Positions 25,501 through 37,355 of a stretch of DNA of 64,000 nt are shown here, piece by piece. Source of the stretch: Pratylenchus scribneri (lineage: Eukaryota; Nematoda; Chromadorea; Rhabditida; Pratylenchidae); assembly GCA_030063045.1 (NCBI GenBank), contig JAQSEB010000078.1:688001-752000 (forward strand), in the 5' to 3' direction. The position numbers were made by a program, and so were the translations under genes. The notes beneath the pieces are model-generated. The model saw only the letters and a program-made list of their open reading frames with translations, was not told the origin of the DNA and did not search any database. Numbering within the stretch: position 1 is the first letter of the stretch; each line of letters opens with the position of its first letter.

Positions 25501-26359
25501 TGAAGGAATGTAGTTGGCTGCAAAATTGTACAAGCAAATTATTTTTTTGTAGGTTTTCCACTTAATTATTGGGCAATTAAATTGAAAAAAAAGAAGAATT
25601 CTTTCCACATTGAAAATGCAGCTGGCAGACTGATGAGAATCCCAAGAATCCCCGCATAAAATTATTCATTTTCGCCAATTTTTAAAAAAAAATCTAATCG
25701 AAATTTTCAATTGCACTTCTCCTCTCAAAATTGGCGGATTCCCTCCTCCCATATCCAAAATGTCATTTTCTCCTTCCAAATTCCCTTTCCCCGCTTCATT
25801 TGACCAGTCATCCCCTCAAATGTCTTCATTCCACCAAATATCCTTCGGGAATGGCGCAGATGAAGCCAATGTCCCAACGGGCTTTGGGGGGCCAAAAGAG
25901 AATGAGCAAAAAATTCTTCGAGACTGCTCTCTGAAAGACTAAAGAGACTCCTCTACCAATTTGACTTTCGATTGGGGGCCTTTCCCTTTCAATGCCGTCG
26001 CCGTCTGCTGGAAACAATTAGTGCGGCAAAAGGCACGGCGAACAAGGCGCGGTGGCCATTCCCGGTTTTGTCCTTCAACCAGTACTCTCTTTGAACCCAT
26101 CGGGCAATTTTCCCACTCAAAAATTTGGAGGCCATTCTGCCCTTTGCCGGAAACTTTGCTGCCAGTCGCTTTGCCCTTTTCGTCGTTCAACAAAAACAAC
26201 ACGCACAAAAACAAGGAAAAGGAAAATTTCCTAAGCATTTTTGCCAAAAAACAATTAAAATAAAAATCTTCAAAAAAAAATTCGTTGTGGATTTTGAGTG
26301 TACGCAAATTTCATTTTCCCATTTTAAATTAAATATGCCTCAAATTATCGCTTTTTATA

Positions 26360-26665
26360 ACTCATCATAAAGACTGATGAGCCAATTTTGAATGATTTTG
26401 TTAAAATGAGAATCTAATAATATTAATTTATTTACAATGGTTCAAAATTTGAAGTTATGCCCAAAAAAACACTATTTCTCAAATCCATTGTATTTTAAAT
26501 GGTTTTTTTAGTACAAATTAGTACAACTTCCTCATTCCTCGATCAAATTTAAACAAAATTAATATTATTAGATAGCCTAAAATCTGCTCTTTAATTTGAA
26601 AACAAAATTATCAAAAAATTGTTTCAGTCATTAATGAATTTTTAGCGGCAAAAAGTTGAGCTATT
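26360..26665. repeat. Hairpin repeat family A copy
   Basis: Opposing arms share 'aatattaatttatttaca' and 'tctgctctttaatttga' cores, with 'atgaatttttagcggca' at the right end. Confidence 0.55.
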
Positions 26666-27902
26666 TCATTTCATTATTATATTATCAAAGAAATGAATTT
26701 TTTTCATTTTTAACAAACACTTAACCCTTAATTCGACCAAATCCCATTTTGTGCACAATCCAATCTAATTCCCATTTCCAGCTGATACTTTTCTTGGCTT
26801 TGGCCTTTCCCTAAATAAAAACAAAACAAAATCAATTGAATTTTCGCGGCCACTGAATTTCGTCATCAGCCAATTTCGGCAATGGCTCCACAAAAATTGG
26901 CCTATTTTTGGCCTCAATTTCCGCGCCGCCATCCCCCAAATTCACTCAGTCTCCTTCCTCCAATTTCCATTCCCGCACCAATTATTCCACATTTGGTTCC
27001 CCGCCAATCTATCTAAAGCCGCTTGTTTATTTTTTGGCCACCGAGTCCCGAGACCATTTCCATTTCCATTCCATCCATTCTTGTGTCCCTCAATTTGGCC
27101 CCTTCCCCTTCCTTTGCCCAATTCAGTCAACAAACAATTCCGCTCATTCCATTTTCCCCTTTTCCGCTTTCCCATTTAGCCCCACCAAATTCCTCCCTCC
27201 TTCATTCCATTCATTGCCCCAATTTTTTGGCCCATGGGCTAATTCCATTACCTTTTCCTGCCTTTCGGGGCCATTTCGACCGTTGCAAAAATATTTTCCT
27301 CTGCTATTTATTGTCCCCTTCCCTTGTTGACTTCCCTCATTTTCAGCCCTTCGCCCCTTCCGATAGTCCATTTTTAGTCCACAACTGACTTTGGCCCCAG
27401 CAGTCCCCAAATTCCCCTGCAGCGATGTTTTCCTCACTTTGCAAACCGACCCTTTCCTTTGTCTCGCCTCGCCCTTGAGGCCCAATCAGTCCATCTTTTA
27501 CCCTCCGGGGCCAATTCACTCCTCATCATTGTGTCCCCATTTTCCCCTCCGGCGATGGATCGGATCGACGTCAGCAAATCCATCAGTCCCGTCAATTTTT
27601 GCTGTTTGCTCCTTTCCCACCTCCTTCCTTTTCCCTTGCAAAAGCAGCTCCCAAAAAGCGCCTTTTGCCATATCCTTCCTATTTTTGCCTCCTCCTTCAT
27701 CATCGTCTATTCTATTTTCGCGGATTTCCTTCATCCATAATCCTTTTTCCCTTTGAAAATAGCATCATCATCATCACATTTGCCCAGCAGAAAAAAAAAG
27801 ACGGGATTTTACCTTTGAATTGCCCCAAAAAATCACATCATTTTTCTGCCTAAAATTCCCTCATTCGAATTGGCCCACACAAATTTTGCCTCCAACATTG
27901 CA

Positions 27903-30900
27903 ATGCTCACAAATGTTTTTGTTGTCTCATCGCCGCCTCCTCTTCCAAAATTGGGCCGCGACATAGCGATGACCGTCTCCACGGATTTGTCCATCACAAC
28001 CAACGGCAGCCGTGATTCTCAAGGCCCTTCGTCGACAGCATGTTGTCCAGCAACATCAGCCATTGAAGGAGGTGACAATTTTTTGGGGTTCAAATTCAAG
28101 ACCATTTTTGGGTAGTCTTTTACTAAAGAAAATAGCCGGACAATTTTGATTTTCACTGATCAAAAATAATATAGGAATAAACATTGTAATTTGTGAGGCC
28201 ATAACTTCAGCAGATCGTAGGCATCCTGGAGCATTAATTTATAGCTCATTCGATTAGGCATAGTCCATTAGGGGAAATACTAATTTTGCCTAATTTTTTC
28301 ACTTATAAAAATATTAAACTGGTTTAAAGCCATAAATTTCACATGACAGTTTGAAACTGCTAATATCTATATGAAATTTAAATCTTATAAAAAACCTTCC
28401 TTAATAGTGAATCGATTTAAGCATAGATTAAAGCTGTGCGATAATTAGAGGAGAACAGCCGAAATCGGAATTAAAATTGGCTCTATAAAAATGAATAATT
28501 ACATATTCAATTTTTTAAAATTTTCCTGGATTTGAAAATCAATCAGACAAAATAAAAGACATAAATATTTTCCTTTATTTTGTAATGGACAATTAAATGA
28601 CGCCAAAATTGCTCGTTTTCATTGTGTAAACAATTTTTGATGCCAATCTTTTGTTTTCCCATTCCTCTCTCCCAATTCCCCTTCCTCCCACAATTAAGGT
28701 CGTCGTTTTTCGGAACTTTTGCCCGGGCCAACCGCTGGCCACCAAAGGCCCCCCTCGCCATTTGCCCACGAGGCCGAGGCTACCACCCAGGATTTTGCCA
28801 ATGCCAATGCAAATGTGCCAGATGGAACGGCCAACATCAGCAGGCGACCGCAGCAATCCCTCGCCCATCCACACCAACACCACCTAAATCGGCCAATTCG
28901 GGAACAGTCCAATTCTCTGGGCTCGGATGGGACTTTAAGCCGAAGTTTGGTAAGCCGTTCCTCCTTTTTGGCATCGTGGGAAAAATTCGAAAATGGCCTC
29001 AGGCCACAAAAGTCAAAATATGTGCCAAAATGGCTAATAAATTTTATTTCCAATGTAAATCTCAATAAAATTTCTTCAAATGAATTCATTTTCATAATTT
29101 TTATAGATGGTATTTAATTTAGCAAAAGAATTCTAATGGATTAATATAATAATTTGTTCCTACATTTCCATACCCCTAAATTGGATAGAGCTGGTCAAGA
29201 CAGACGCATTGAATGGTATATAATTTGCCATGATTTGGTCAACAATTAAAGGGTATTAAACGGTTTTAAACCATTTTTTTGGTTCAAAAGTAATTGGAAT
29301 TGGTTAAACCTAAGCCCAAAATATATTCAAATTTTTTGTCTTGGCCAGATTTATCGATTAATTTTAAGAATTGGTCTTGGATAAACCGCACACCATTATA
29401 ATCTTTTTGAACTAAATTAATTTGCAGTCTTCGCCTGAACTTCTTCAGCTGCCCTTTATGAATAGCCAATCGGCCACTTCGTCCGGCATTCCGGCCATTT
29501 CCGCCACCCCTTCGCCCTTGCCAACCAATGAGCTTTCCCTCCTCTCTCCTGTGCCACCAAAATCTTCCATATTGAATTCGGCCAGTACCCAACTGAACTA
29601 TTTGTCCTCTTCATCGTCGCTACAAAGTTTGAAGGCCCAACAAAGTCTTCCAATTGGCCATCAACCAATTCGACGACCGAAGGTCAGATTTTTCCAAAGA
29701 ATGGAATTAAAATACAAAAAATGCGTAGCAAAAATAAAGATTACATCGTAAATTGTGTCTTCCATTTCCGACACATAATTCCATATACTTTTAAAAGGCA
29801 GCCGGATGATGATGAAATGGTGGGAAAATGGCAATAAATCATCTCACACTGATAATTTATTCCAACCCTCCATTCCATATTTCTTCTTTTCTATCAATCC
29901 AATCGAAGTGTGAATTTATCCGGTGGATATGCTCCAACTTGGCGCCATTAATATTGAACCAATTTTGATTATTTTGGTATCAAATTAAAGAGCAGAATGT
30001 TGGCAACCTATATTAATTTTATTTAAATTGATTTAGAATTTATATTGCCAAAAACCAGTGTAATTTTCATTAAACCATAGTAAAGATTATTTTGGACAAA
30101 TTTTTTCTACATTGCTTCACCAATTCTAAATTAACTAAAAATAAAATTAATATTATTAAATAGCCAAAAGTCTGCTTTTAATTTGATAATAAAATTCATC
30201 GAAATTGGTTTAGTCCATGATGAATTATCATAAATGGCGACATGTTGACTTAGGTTGAGCTATTATCCGAGATCTTGGCAGAGGAAATGAGATTAAAAAG
30301 CAAAACACTTTTAAAACATAAAATATCACAATTTCCGGCGCAACATTTTCCATATTTTAAAAGGCACATCCTGAATATGATGAAAATGTTGGGTTTATGG
30401 CCATAAATAAGCATTCCCCCAATCCCCATTGATAATTTATTCCTCCCTACAATTTCCCCACAATTTTCCCTTTCCATCAATCTAATCGAAGGGAAATTGA
30501 ATCCGATTACCTTTAAAAAGATGGAAAGGAAATGAATGGGCAAAAGGAGGATGATGCAAGGCAATATTTATTAGGGCCCAGTCGCGATTGAGCGACCAAA
30601 CATTGCAATAATAATGGCCAAGCCATCCCCTTTTCTGTGTCCTTTTTGTGCTTTTTCCAATCCGCGATTCCCTTTTTATGGCGACTGGCGGGAAATGGAA
30701 AGGGAAATATGGAAAGGAAGAGCGCACAAAAATAAGCCTCCTTCTCCATTTAATTCATTTCATTCTCATCCTCCTGACTCGTCCAGGCACCAAAAAAATT
30801 ATTTTGTTTGTTGTTGAAATTGAGAACATTGAAAATGCAAAAGAGGGGGATTTGGCCAAAAGGAGAATGAATGTCCACCTCGGACATTTTCCCCAAATAT

Positions 30901-33900
30901 CCTCTTCAATTTCGGGTACCGGACCTTTAGCCTTCACCGCCCCGTTTTTGGCCACATCCTTTTGTCCCCTCCCTTTTATTTTATTCAATTATATTAAGCC
31001 CCCCCCCCCGCCCCCCTTCAAATCATGGTCCTCTTCCTTTCTACCAGAAAAGTGGCCAATATCTCATTCATTTTTAGCAAAGAAATCAACAAATCACTCT
31101 CCACAAACAATTGCCCTTTAATTCCTTCTTTCTGTCAAGATATATAATTAATGAATTGGGAAAGTGGGCTTCTCCTTTTTTACTTTTTTTTTTTGTTCCT
31201 TCACCAATCCTAGCCATTCCTTTAACCTTGGGCATATTCAAAAAATTCATTGAATCATTTGTATTTTGTACCCAGACAATTTTTATCCCGGGTGAAAATT
31301 TTTAAACCAGTTTGCATTTAAACAATTAGATTTTTAAAACCGGTTTGAATTTTTAAACCTATTTGAAGAATGTTAAACCGGTTTTGATTTTTAAACTGGT
31401 TTTGATTTTTAAACTGGTTAGGATAACTAATTTGGGATATTAATGAAAAAGTTTCACATTATATTCTCAAGGATATTGAGAATCGAACGATGTAAGAAAA
31501 CATTGAATTTGGTAAATTGTCCAAGTTAATATTATTTAATGGCTAAAATGCGCAAAATTTTCCTATTGCTTACTCAAATCGGCCTATTAAATTTATTCAG
31601 CGATTAAATTATTAAAATCCATCCATTCATTTCCTTCAACTTCCCCCACTCTTCACAGATGCAATTGAACGGCACTTCCATTCTTTCAATTGACATTGGC
31701 AAATTAGCCAAAAAGGGTGCCGCCGGTGGCCCATCCCCTTTGCCCCCTCGGCAACGGCATTCCAGCGGTGGTTCGGTCCAATCCGATACAAAACGCAATT
31801 TGATCTCGTTGACTACCTCCGTCGGAAATGCAATTCAACGGACAAAACGTGAACTCCAAAGGACACGACTTTGGCACGCTTTCTATGCATTTGCCCTTCC
31901 ATTGTACACTTTGGCCGGGGCATTGATATTTCAGGTGAGAAATATGAATCCAAATTAAGCAAATAACTGTTTGATGAATTTTTTTGGCCAACAATTAGAA
32001 TTAGAAATGACTGAGAAATTCCCTTTCGGATATGGCGCAATTTGTCGGCGGATCAGCTTGTCGCCGCTTAATAACTCATCAAGAACATAATTAATTTTGG
32101 TGATTTTGGTATTAAATTAAAGAGCAGATTGTTGGCTATCTAATAATATTAATTTTATTTATATTGGTTCAGAAATGATAAAACAATACCCACAAAACCA
32201 TTTAAAAAGACATCTTCTATGGGATAGGCGAAAATTTCAGTAGTTTTTTGTACACAACTCAATCAATTCTGGGCCAATTTAAATAAAATTAATAATATTC
32301 GATAGCAAAAAGTCTTCTCTTTAATTTGATGCCAAATTCGTCAAAATTGCTTCACTCCTTGATGAGTTATTTGAAATGGCGGCAAATTGGGCTACTCCTT
32401 CTCTCCGATTTTTATGCTAGAGCAGAGAAGAATTTGGTCCATTTTTGAGTAAACCCATCCATCGGGGCTGTAACTCAGAGGTAGAGTGCTCCCTTCGCAT
32501 TCCCATAGGACATGGGAGAAGTCATGGGTTCAATTCCCATCAGCTCCAAAATCTTTTTTTCCATTTTGAAATTAATTCAAATTTAATTTTAATTTATTTA
32601 ATTTTTGGATTGATTTATCTGATTTGATTTATATTAGAAATTAAATAGATAGGTCCAAAAGCCATCTCATTGCCTGCCATGAATGTCTCCCCTAAAATAA
32701 TTTTTAGGCACTTGACGGCGACTTCGACGATCATCAAAGGGAATTGTACGAAAGGCGATGTTTGGACAGTCGGGAGGAGAAAATGGCCAATTTGGAGCAA
32801 TATTGCACGGGACAACCCGGGGATGAATGCTTTCGAAAAATGCGAATTTTCTTGGCCCAAGTTGAAAATTGCTATAGGCGATGGCATGAAGTGAGTGTTT
32901 TTTGGCATTGGCACTAAATTATTTATTCTAATTTAAAGGTGAACAAAACGATCACTCATCCAATGTCGGATTTCACAAATGCGGTTATCTATGCATTTAG
33001 GTAGGTCATGAAAAAAATAGTTTTAATTTGCATAGTATTTAATTAACCGAAAAAGAAAAACCATACATAAACCAAAATAATATATCTTACATTCCCAAAC
33101 CATATTGGATAGAGCTGGTCAAGAAGACGCATTGAATGGTAAATAATTTGTCATGGTTTAGTCAACAAATTAAAGGGTATTAAACGGTTTAAACCAATTT
33201 TGGTTTGTGGTACAAACTGAATTAGAATTGGCAAAGGCCAAGCAAAAACATCGACCAGACCAGTGTTGTAAAAACGTCCTCGTCTTTCGTCTCGTCCTCG
33301 TCTTCGTCCTCGTCTCGTCTTAAAAAAAAGTCGAAATGACGAGACGAGGGACGAGGGGGTAAAAAGGGCAAGACGAAAGGACGAGACGAGGGACGAGGGG
33401 GTAAAAAGGGCAAGACGAAAGGACGAGACGAGAGACGAGGGGGTAAAAGGGGCAAGACGAAAGGACGAGACGATGGACGAGGGGGAAAAAGGTAGAGGAC
33501 GAGAAGACGGACGAGAGGAAGAGAAAGAGAAAAAAAAAGAAAGCAGCAGCCGTAGGCCCCTCAGCCCTCCCTCATAAAATAAGCACTAAGCAGCGACCAG
33601 CGAGGAAAATTCAAGGAAGAAGGGAAAGGGAGGAGAAGGAGAGAGCATAGAGTAATCGATTTAGGCAAAATTGAAATTTTAATAAATTTTCCACATTTTT
33701 CGAGTAATTTAATTAAGGTAAAAGACGAAAAGACGAGACGAGGGACGAGGGGGTAAAAAGGGAAAGACGAAAGGACGAGACGAGGGACGAGGGGGTAAAA
33801 AGGGCAAGACGAAAGGACGAGACGAGGGACGAGGGGGTAAAAAGGGCAAGACGAAAGGACGAGACGAGGGACGAGGGGGTAAAAAGGGCAAGACGAAAGG

Positions 33901-36900
33901 ACGAGACGAGAGACGAGGGGGTAAAAAGGGCAAGACGAAAGGACGAGACGAGAGACGAGGGGGTAAAAAGGGCAAGACGAAAGGACGAGACGAGGGACGA
34001 GGGGGTAAAAAGGGCAAGACAAAAGGACGAGACGAGGGACGAGACTTTGAAATTTTTACAACACTGGACCAGACTATCGAATGGGCACAAAGTTTGGGAT
34101 ACAACCCCTATGGCAATTTCTGTGTTTTTTACGGCAAATTAAATATTTCTCCAACCAAAATATCATTCTCAAATATTTAATCCTCATATTTCCAAATTTT
34201 CAGCGTCTATACAACAATTGGATATGGCACAATTTCGGCCAGTTCCACATCGGCACGAATTGCCACCGTTTTCTATGGCATTTTTGGCATTCCTCTCTTT
34301 TTTGCATTCATCAAAGAGGAGGGAAATGCATGTCGCACTGTATTCATCCGAATTTACAATTGGCTAAAACGATATTGCCGTCAGCGAATGGCACTGTTGC
34401 CATTGCCAATTCGAAGTCAGTTTTGTGTGAGGATGAAAGATGGCAAAAATGGAACATTTCAATACCATTTTTCAATATCTATGGGCATTCTTTTGTATAT
34501 AGTTCAACAAGGAAATAACCAATTACGTGACACAATGTGCCATTCTAAAACCTTAAACATCCTCTAAAAAGCTGCCTTTTAATTTTTCGAAATTTTCTAA
34601 AATAGGCTGATTTTCCTCAAATATTCGAGTTTATTTTATTAAAAGACATATAAAATTTTATACAACTAAATTTTATAAAATTAAAAAATGATATATTCTA
34701 GAGGATACTCTGGGCTCTTAATGGTATATTACCTTCCCATTTTGGTTAATGCCTCTCTAAATTATGGTCAAAAGAAAAGCCAGGTACAATCGCTACACAG
34801 ACAAAATTTTCTGTTTTAATTTTTTTCATAGCTTAAGGAGGCAATAGCCATAAAGGAAGTGATAAACCATTTGATAGGTCTGAGTTTCCTCTACAAAGTG
34901 GCTCTTAATTATATATTAAATTGTTAAATGCCTAATTTGTAGATAAGATGCCTTTATCCCAAAGAAGTAAAGCCATTTTTTTAAATATTTAAATTACGGA
35001 ATTTATTTTTAAATAAAAATCATTTCATGGATGGCAAATTAGAGCTTTCAACTGGTTTTACGGCTTCTCAAATTGGTTGATTCATTGTTGAGCTATGTGA
35101 AGAATGGCATAAAGTGCTGAAACGTATCCTATCGAATAAAATGGAGGAATTTGAAATAAAAAAATAATAAATTTTGCAGAAATTTCGGCCTCCGCCTGTC
35201 GTTCGATGTTTTCCAAAAGTCGCCGTGCAATTGGTCGAAATAATAGTGCGGCAATAGCATCAGGGGATTGTGAATCCGCTCCATTGGCTGCCACCACTAA
35301 CACCGTAGTCGTCAATTGTCCACCGTCGCCGCCAACAAATATTCCCGTGGAATGTGCCACCGGCGGCGATGAATCCAATCGAAGTGAAGGTGGAGGCAGT
35401 GGAATTCGGCCAGCCTCTGCGCCCACAGCAAAAAGCACTCGATTCAGTGTGCAGCCCCCATATGTGCGACAATGCAGTGATTTTTCATTGCCAACAAAAA
35501 GTGAGACAAAAATATAATTTAAATTTTTAATATTTATTTTTAATTAATTTTCAAATAACCCGTTAAAATAATCGGCCATCTTTTGGGTATTTTTTGATAA
35601 ATTTTCTGATAAAAAAAATATTTTCGTCTATCAAAAATTATAGATGAAATAATTTTTCATTAATTCCAACAGACCATATATTTCTGTTGAATTTAAATAC
35701 TCTCTCATATATAAACAATTTAATAAAATTTTTGAAAATTTGCAATTTAAAAAATATTTTATCGATTTTTTAAAAATCACTTTCTTTATCTAATATTATA
35801 GCCAAAAAATCCAGCCTTTTTATTTTAATACAAATCATTCATATTTATTTTTAATTAATTTTCAAAAAATTCTATATTAAATTTTGGCAAGATTATTAAA
35901 GTATTTTAGGCATATTGTGGCATGGGACAAGAAACATTTTTGAATTTTTTTTTGAAATTTTATCATATTTTCCATCTAATATTTCACTTGAAAAATCCTT
36001 AAGAAAAATTTATTTCAACCATAAAAATTTATTTTATAATTTTTCCAAATATTGGCCACATTTTGGAGCTAAAAATGGAAATTTTTTCCCTAATAATCCT
36101 CTCATCCCAAAACCAGGTTGGAAGCAAGATTCCTCCACCAGTTCCAGCACTGGACGTGTCCGAACACGGGTGGCCACGGATTGTGGCTCCCCACTGGAAC
36201 AACGCCGAGTGTTCCTTTGCGGTGTCCTTGTGTTTTGTGTTTATTTGCTAATGTGCTCTTTGTTATTCTCCATGATGACCGGATGGGACTATTTCACGGC
36301 ATTCTATTTCCTCTTCAATTCGGTGGCACTCATTGGTTTTGGCGATGTTTTTCCCAAACAGGTGAAGTATCAAAAAAATTCTCACAACAATTTATATTTG
36401 TTTTCCAATGATTACCCTTATGAATTAATTATTAAAAGTACAATTTTATAAACGGAGTCATTTTTTTAAAATATTTTCCTTCCTTAGACTCTAGGCTTTT
36501 TTACAAAAATTGATTTTTAAAAATTATTTTAAAATATTAAGCATGAATAAAAAAAAACATTTTATATAAAAAAAACATGTTTTTACGATTTTTTTTTTAA
36601 ATGTAAGATCTGAATATTTATTAGCGCCTCGAAAAAGTATGGATAATCATTAGAATGGACTATGACTCTAAATTTGATGTTAAATAATGCTGATGGATCA
36701 ATTTAAATAGCATTTTCTTAGGCTTAAAATTAGAAGCAATGGTCACTGATGGATATTTATCGGTCAAATCTACAAAAGCTAAAATCTCAATTTAAATTAA
36801 ACCATTTGTTTTTTGGCAATAATTTGGGTAATATCCAATTTTGGCCAATGCTTTTGATATTATTAACCAATTTTAAATTTAAAAATAATATTATTAATTT

Positions 36901-37355
36901 ATCCAGAGGCTTTATCACCATCGAAGCTATACCATCTCATCCCCAATTATTGTATACCCAAAATTAGTTTTATTTAAACATTTTTATATTTTTTACTTTC
37001 ATTTCAGCCCCGGGTCATTCTGGTCAATATGTTTTTCATTGTTATGGGCGTTGTGCTATTTTCCATGTGCTATTTCATTTTGCAAGAGGAAATTCGGGTG
37101 AAGGCATTCGAAGCGTCCCGAAAGGCTCGGACCAGCATTGCCAAATACAGTCAATCCCTGATGCTTCATACCCGCCCGTGGAGCCGTCGAAATTCGCCGG
37201 CATTCGACAAAACCATTGAACATTTTGATCGACTGAGGAAACGGCGCCAATCGGCACCGGCCATTGCCCTTCAAGTGAATGGTGGGGCCGAAAAAAATGT
37301 GAAAAGGACGAGTAGTGGGAACAAAAAAGGAGGCACACCACCGTTGAAAATTTGA
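27903..37355 (+). CDS. twk: TWK-type two-pore-domain potassium channel
   Basis: Ten exons join in phase to 773 residues: 27903-28071, 28699-28949, 29428-29682, 31659-31934, 32708-32890, 32939-33000, 34204-34415, 35180-35500, 36117-36361 and 37008-37355. K2P channels are dimers carrying background K+ current at the plasma membrane. Seen here: a long Ser/Pro-rich cytosolic N terminus (about 296 residues), TM1 (297-316), an extracellular cap with an NKT glycosylation site, pore 1 TIGYG (about 403-407), TM2, a Ser/Asn-rich loop longer than usual, TM3 (608-627), pore 2 with LIGFGD (648-653), TM4 (663-683) and a basic tail. Exons 4-10 are firm. Exons 1-3 rest on phase agreement and composition, so the true start may differ. 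Introns hold a tRNA gene, an hAT-like element and hairpins. Confidence 0.88.
29170..29345 (-). repeat. Family B repeat in K+ channel intron
   Basis: The stretch contains 'ggatagagctggtcaaga', 'attgaatggtatataattt' and 'gggtattaaacggtttta', opposite in orientation to the copies in the calcium channel gene. Confidence 0.7.
29940..30250. repeat. Family A hairpin repeat in K+ channel intron
   Basis: Opposing arms share 'aaattaaagagcagaatgtt' and the complementary 'aaaagtctgcttttaattt'. Together they could form a stem in the pre-mRNA. Confidence 0.6.
31290..31430 (+). repeat. AAACCGGTTT-type short tandem array
   Basis: About six irregular units of roughly 20 bp, of the form TTTTTAAAC(C/T)GGTTTGA, lie in the intron before exon 4 of the K+ channel gene. 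Confidence 0.65.
32035..32395. repeat. Family A hairpin repeat in K+ channel intron
   Basis: The element begins 'gcgcaatttgtcggcgg' and ends 'aatggcggcaaattgggc'. The internal cores 'taataactcatcaaga' and 'ccttgatgagttattt' face each other. Confidence 0.7.
32464..32548 (+). tRNA. tRNA-Ala (anticodon CGC) with 13-nt intron
   Basis: The acceptor stem GGGGCTG/CAGCTCC pairs over 7 bp including a G3-U70 wobble, the alanine identity element. D arm ACTC/GAGT, T arm ATGGG-TTCAATT-CCCAT and discriminator A73 are intact. The anticodon stem CTCCC (32489-32493) pairs with GGGAG (32514-32518) only if 13 nt (32500-32512) are removed. This leaves loop TTCGCAT with anticodon CGC at 32496-32498. The intron sits one base 3' of the anticodon, the usual tRNA intron site. 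The gene lies on the sense strand inside a K+ channel intron. Position 10 is A rather than the usual G, so a decaying copy is possible. Confidence 0.8.
33055..33245 (-). repeat. Family B repeat in K+ channel intron
   Basis: The stretch contains 'ggatagagctggtcaaga', 'attgaatggtaaataattt' and 'gggtattaaacggttt'. It directly abuts the hAT-like element at 33261. Confidence 0.7.
33261..34066. mobile_element. Non-autonomous hAT-like element packed with a 42-bp minisatellite
   Basis: Termini CAGTGTTGTAAAAA and TTTTTACAACACTG are flanked by perfect 8-bp duplications GACCAGAC (33253-33260 and 34067-34074). The interior is two arrays of a 42-bp unit containing GACGAGACGAGGGACGAGGG, about 3.5 copies near 33340-33490 and about 8 copies at 33720-34050, separated by unique sequence. 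The left end also has a short inverted CTCGTC block. It lies in the K+ channel intron between exons 6 and 7. Long frames across the array are repeat artefacts. Confidence 0.88.
34530..34900. repeat. Family C repeat in K+ channel intron
   Basis: It begins 'gtgccattctaaaacctta' and 'catcctctaaaaagctgcc' and ends near 'ggtatattaccttcccat' and a following block. Limits are approximate. Confidence 0.5.

Larger units (their letters stand above)
12443..27902. other. 15.5-kb gene-poor interval
   Basis: No gene is supported here. The interval alternates AT-rich stretches with strongly strand-asymmetric blocks. Purine-rich blocks on the plus strand lie near 13.1, 13.7-14.5, 15.0-15.4 and 19.1-19.5 kb. 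Pyrimidine-rich blocks lie near 20.1-20.5, 23.4-23.9, 24.6-25.1, 25.7-26.2 and 26.9-27.8 kb. Long frames in these blocks appear on both strands with skewed, low-complexity composition and no domain. I treat them as non-coding. Repeats listed separately occupy part of it. Regulatory DNA for the flanking divergent genes probably lies here. Confidence 0.6.

Noticed and set aside
26908..27756. Several Phe/Pro/Ser-rich frames
   Set aside because: All lie in a pyrimidine-rich block where stop codons are rare. Both strands are open.
33222..34104. Three overlapping minus-strand frames with Ser/Arg/Pro-rich repeats
   Set aside because: They arise from the 42-bp minisatellite in the hAT-like element, open in all three frames.
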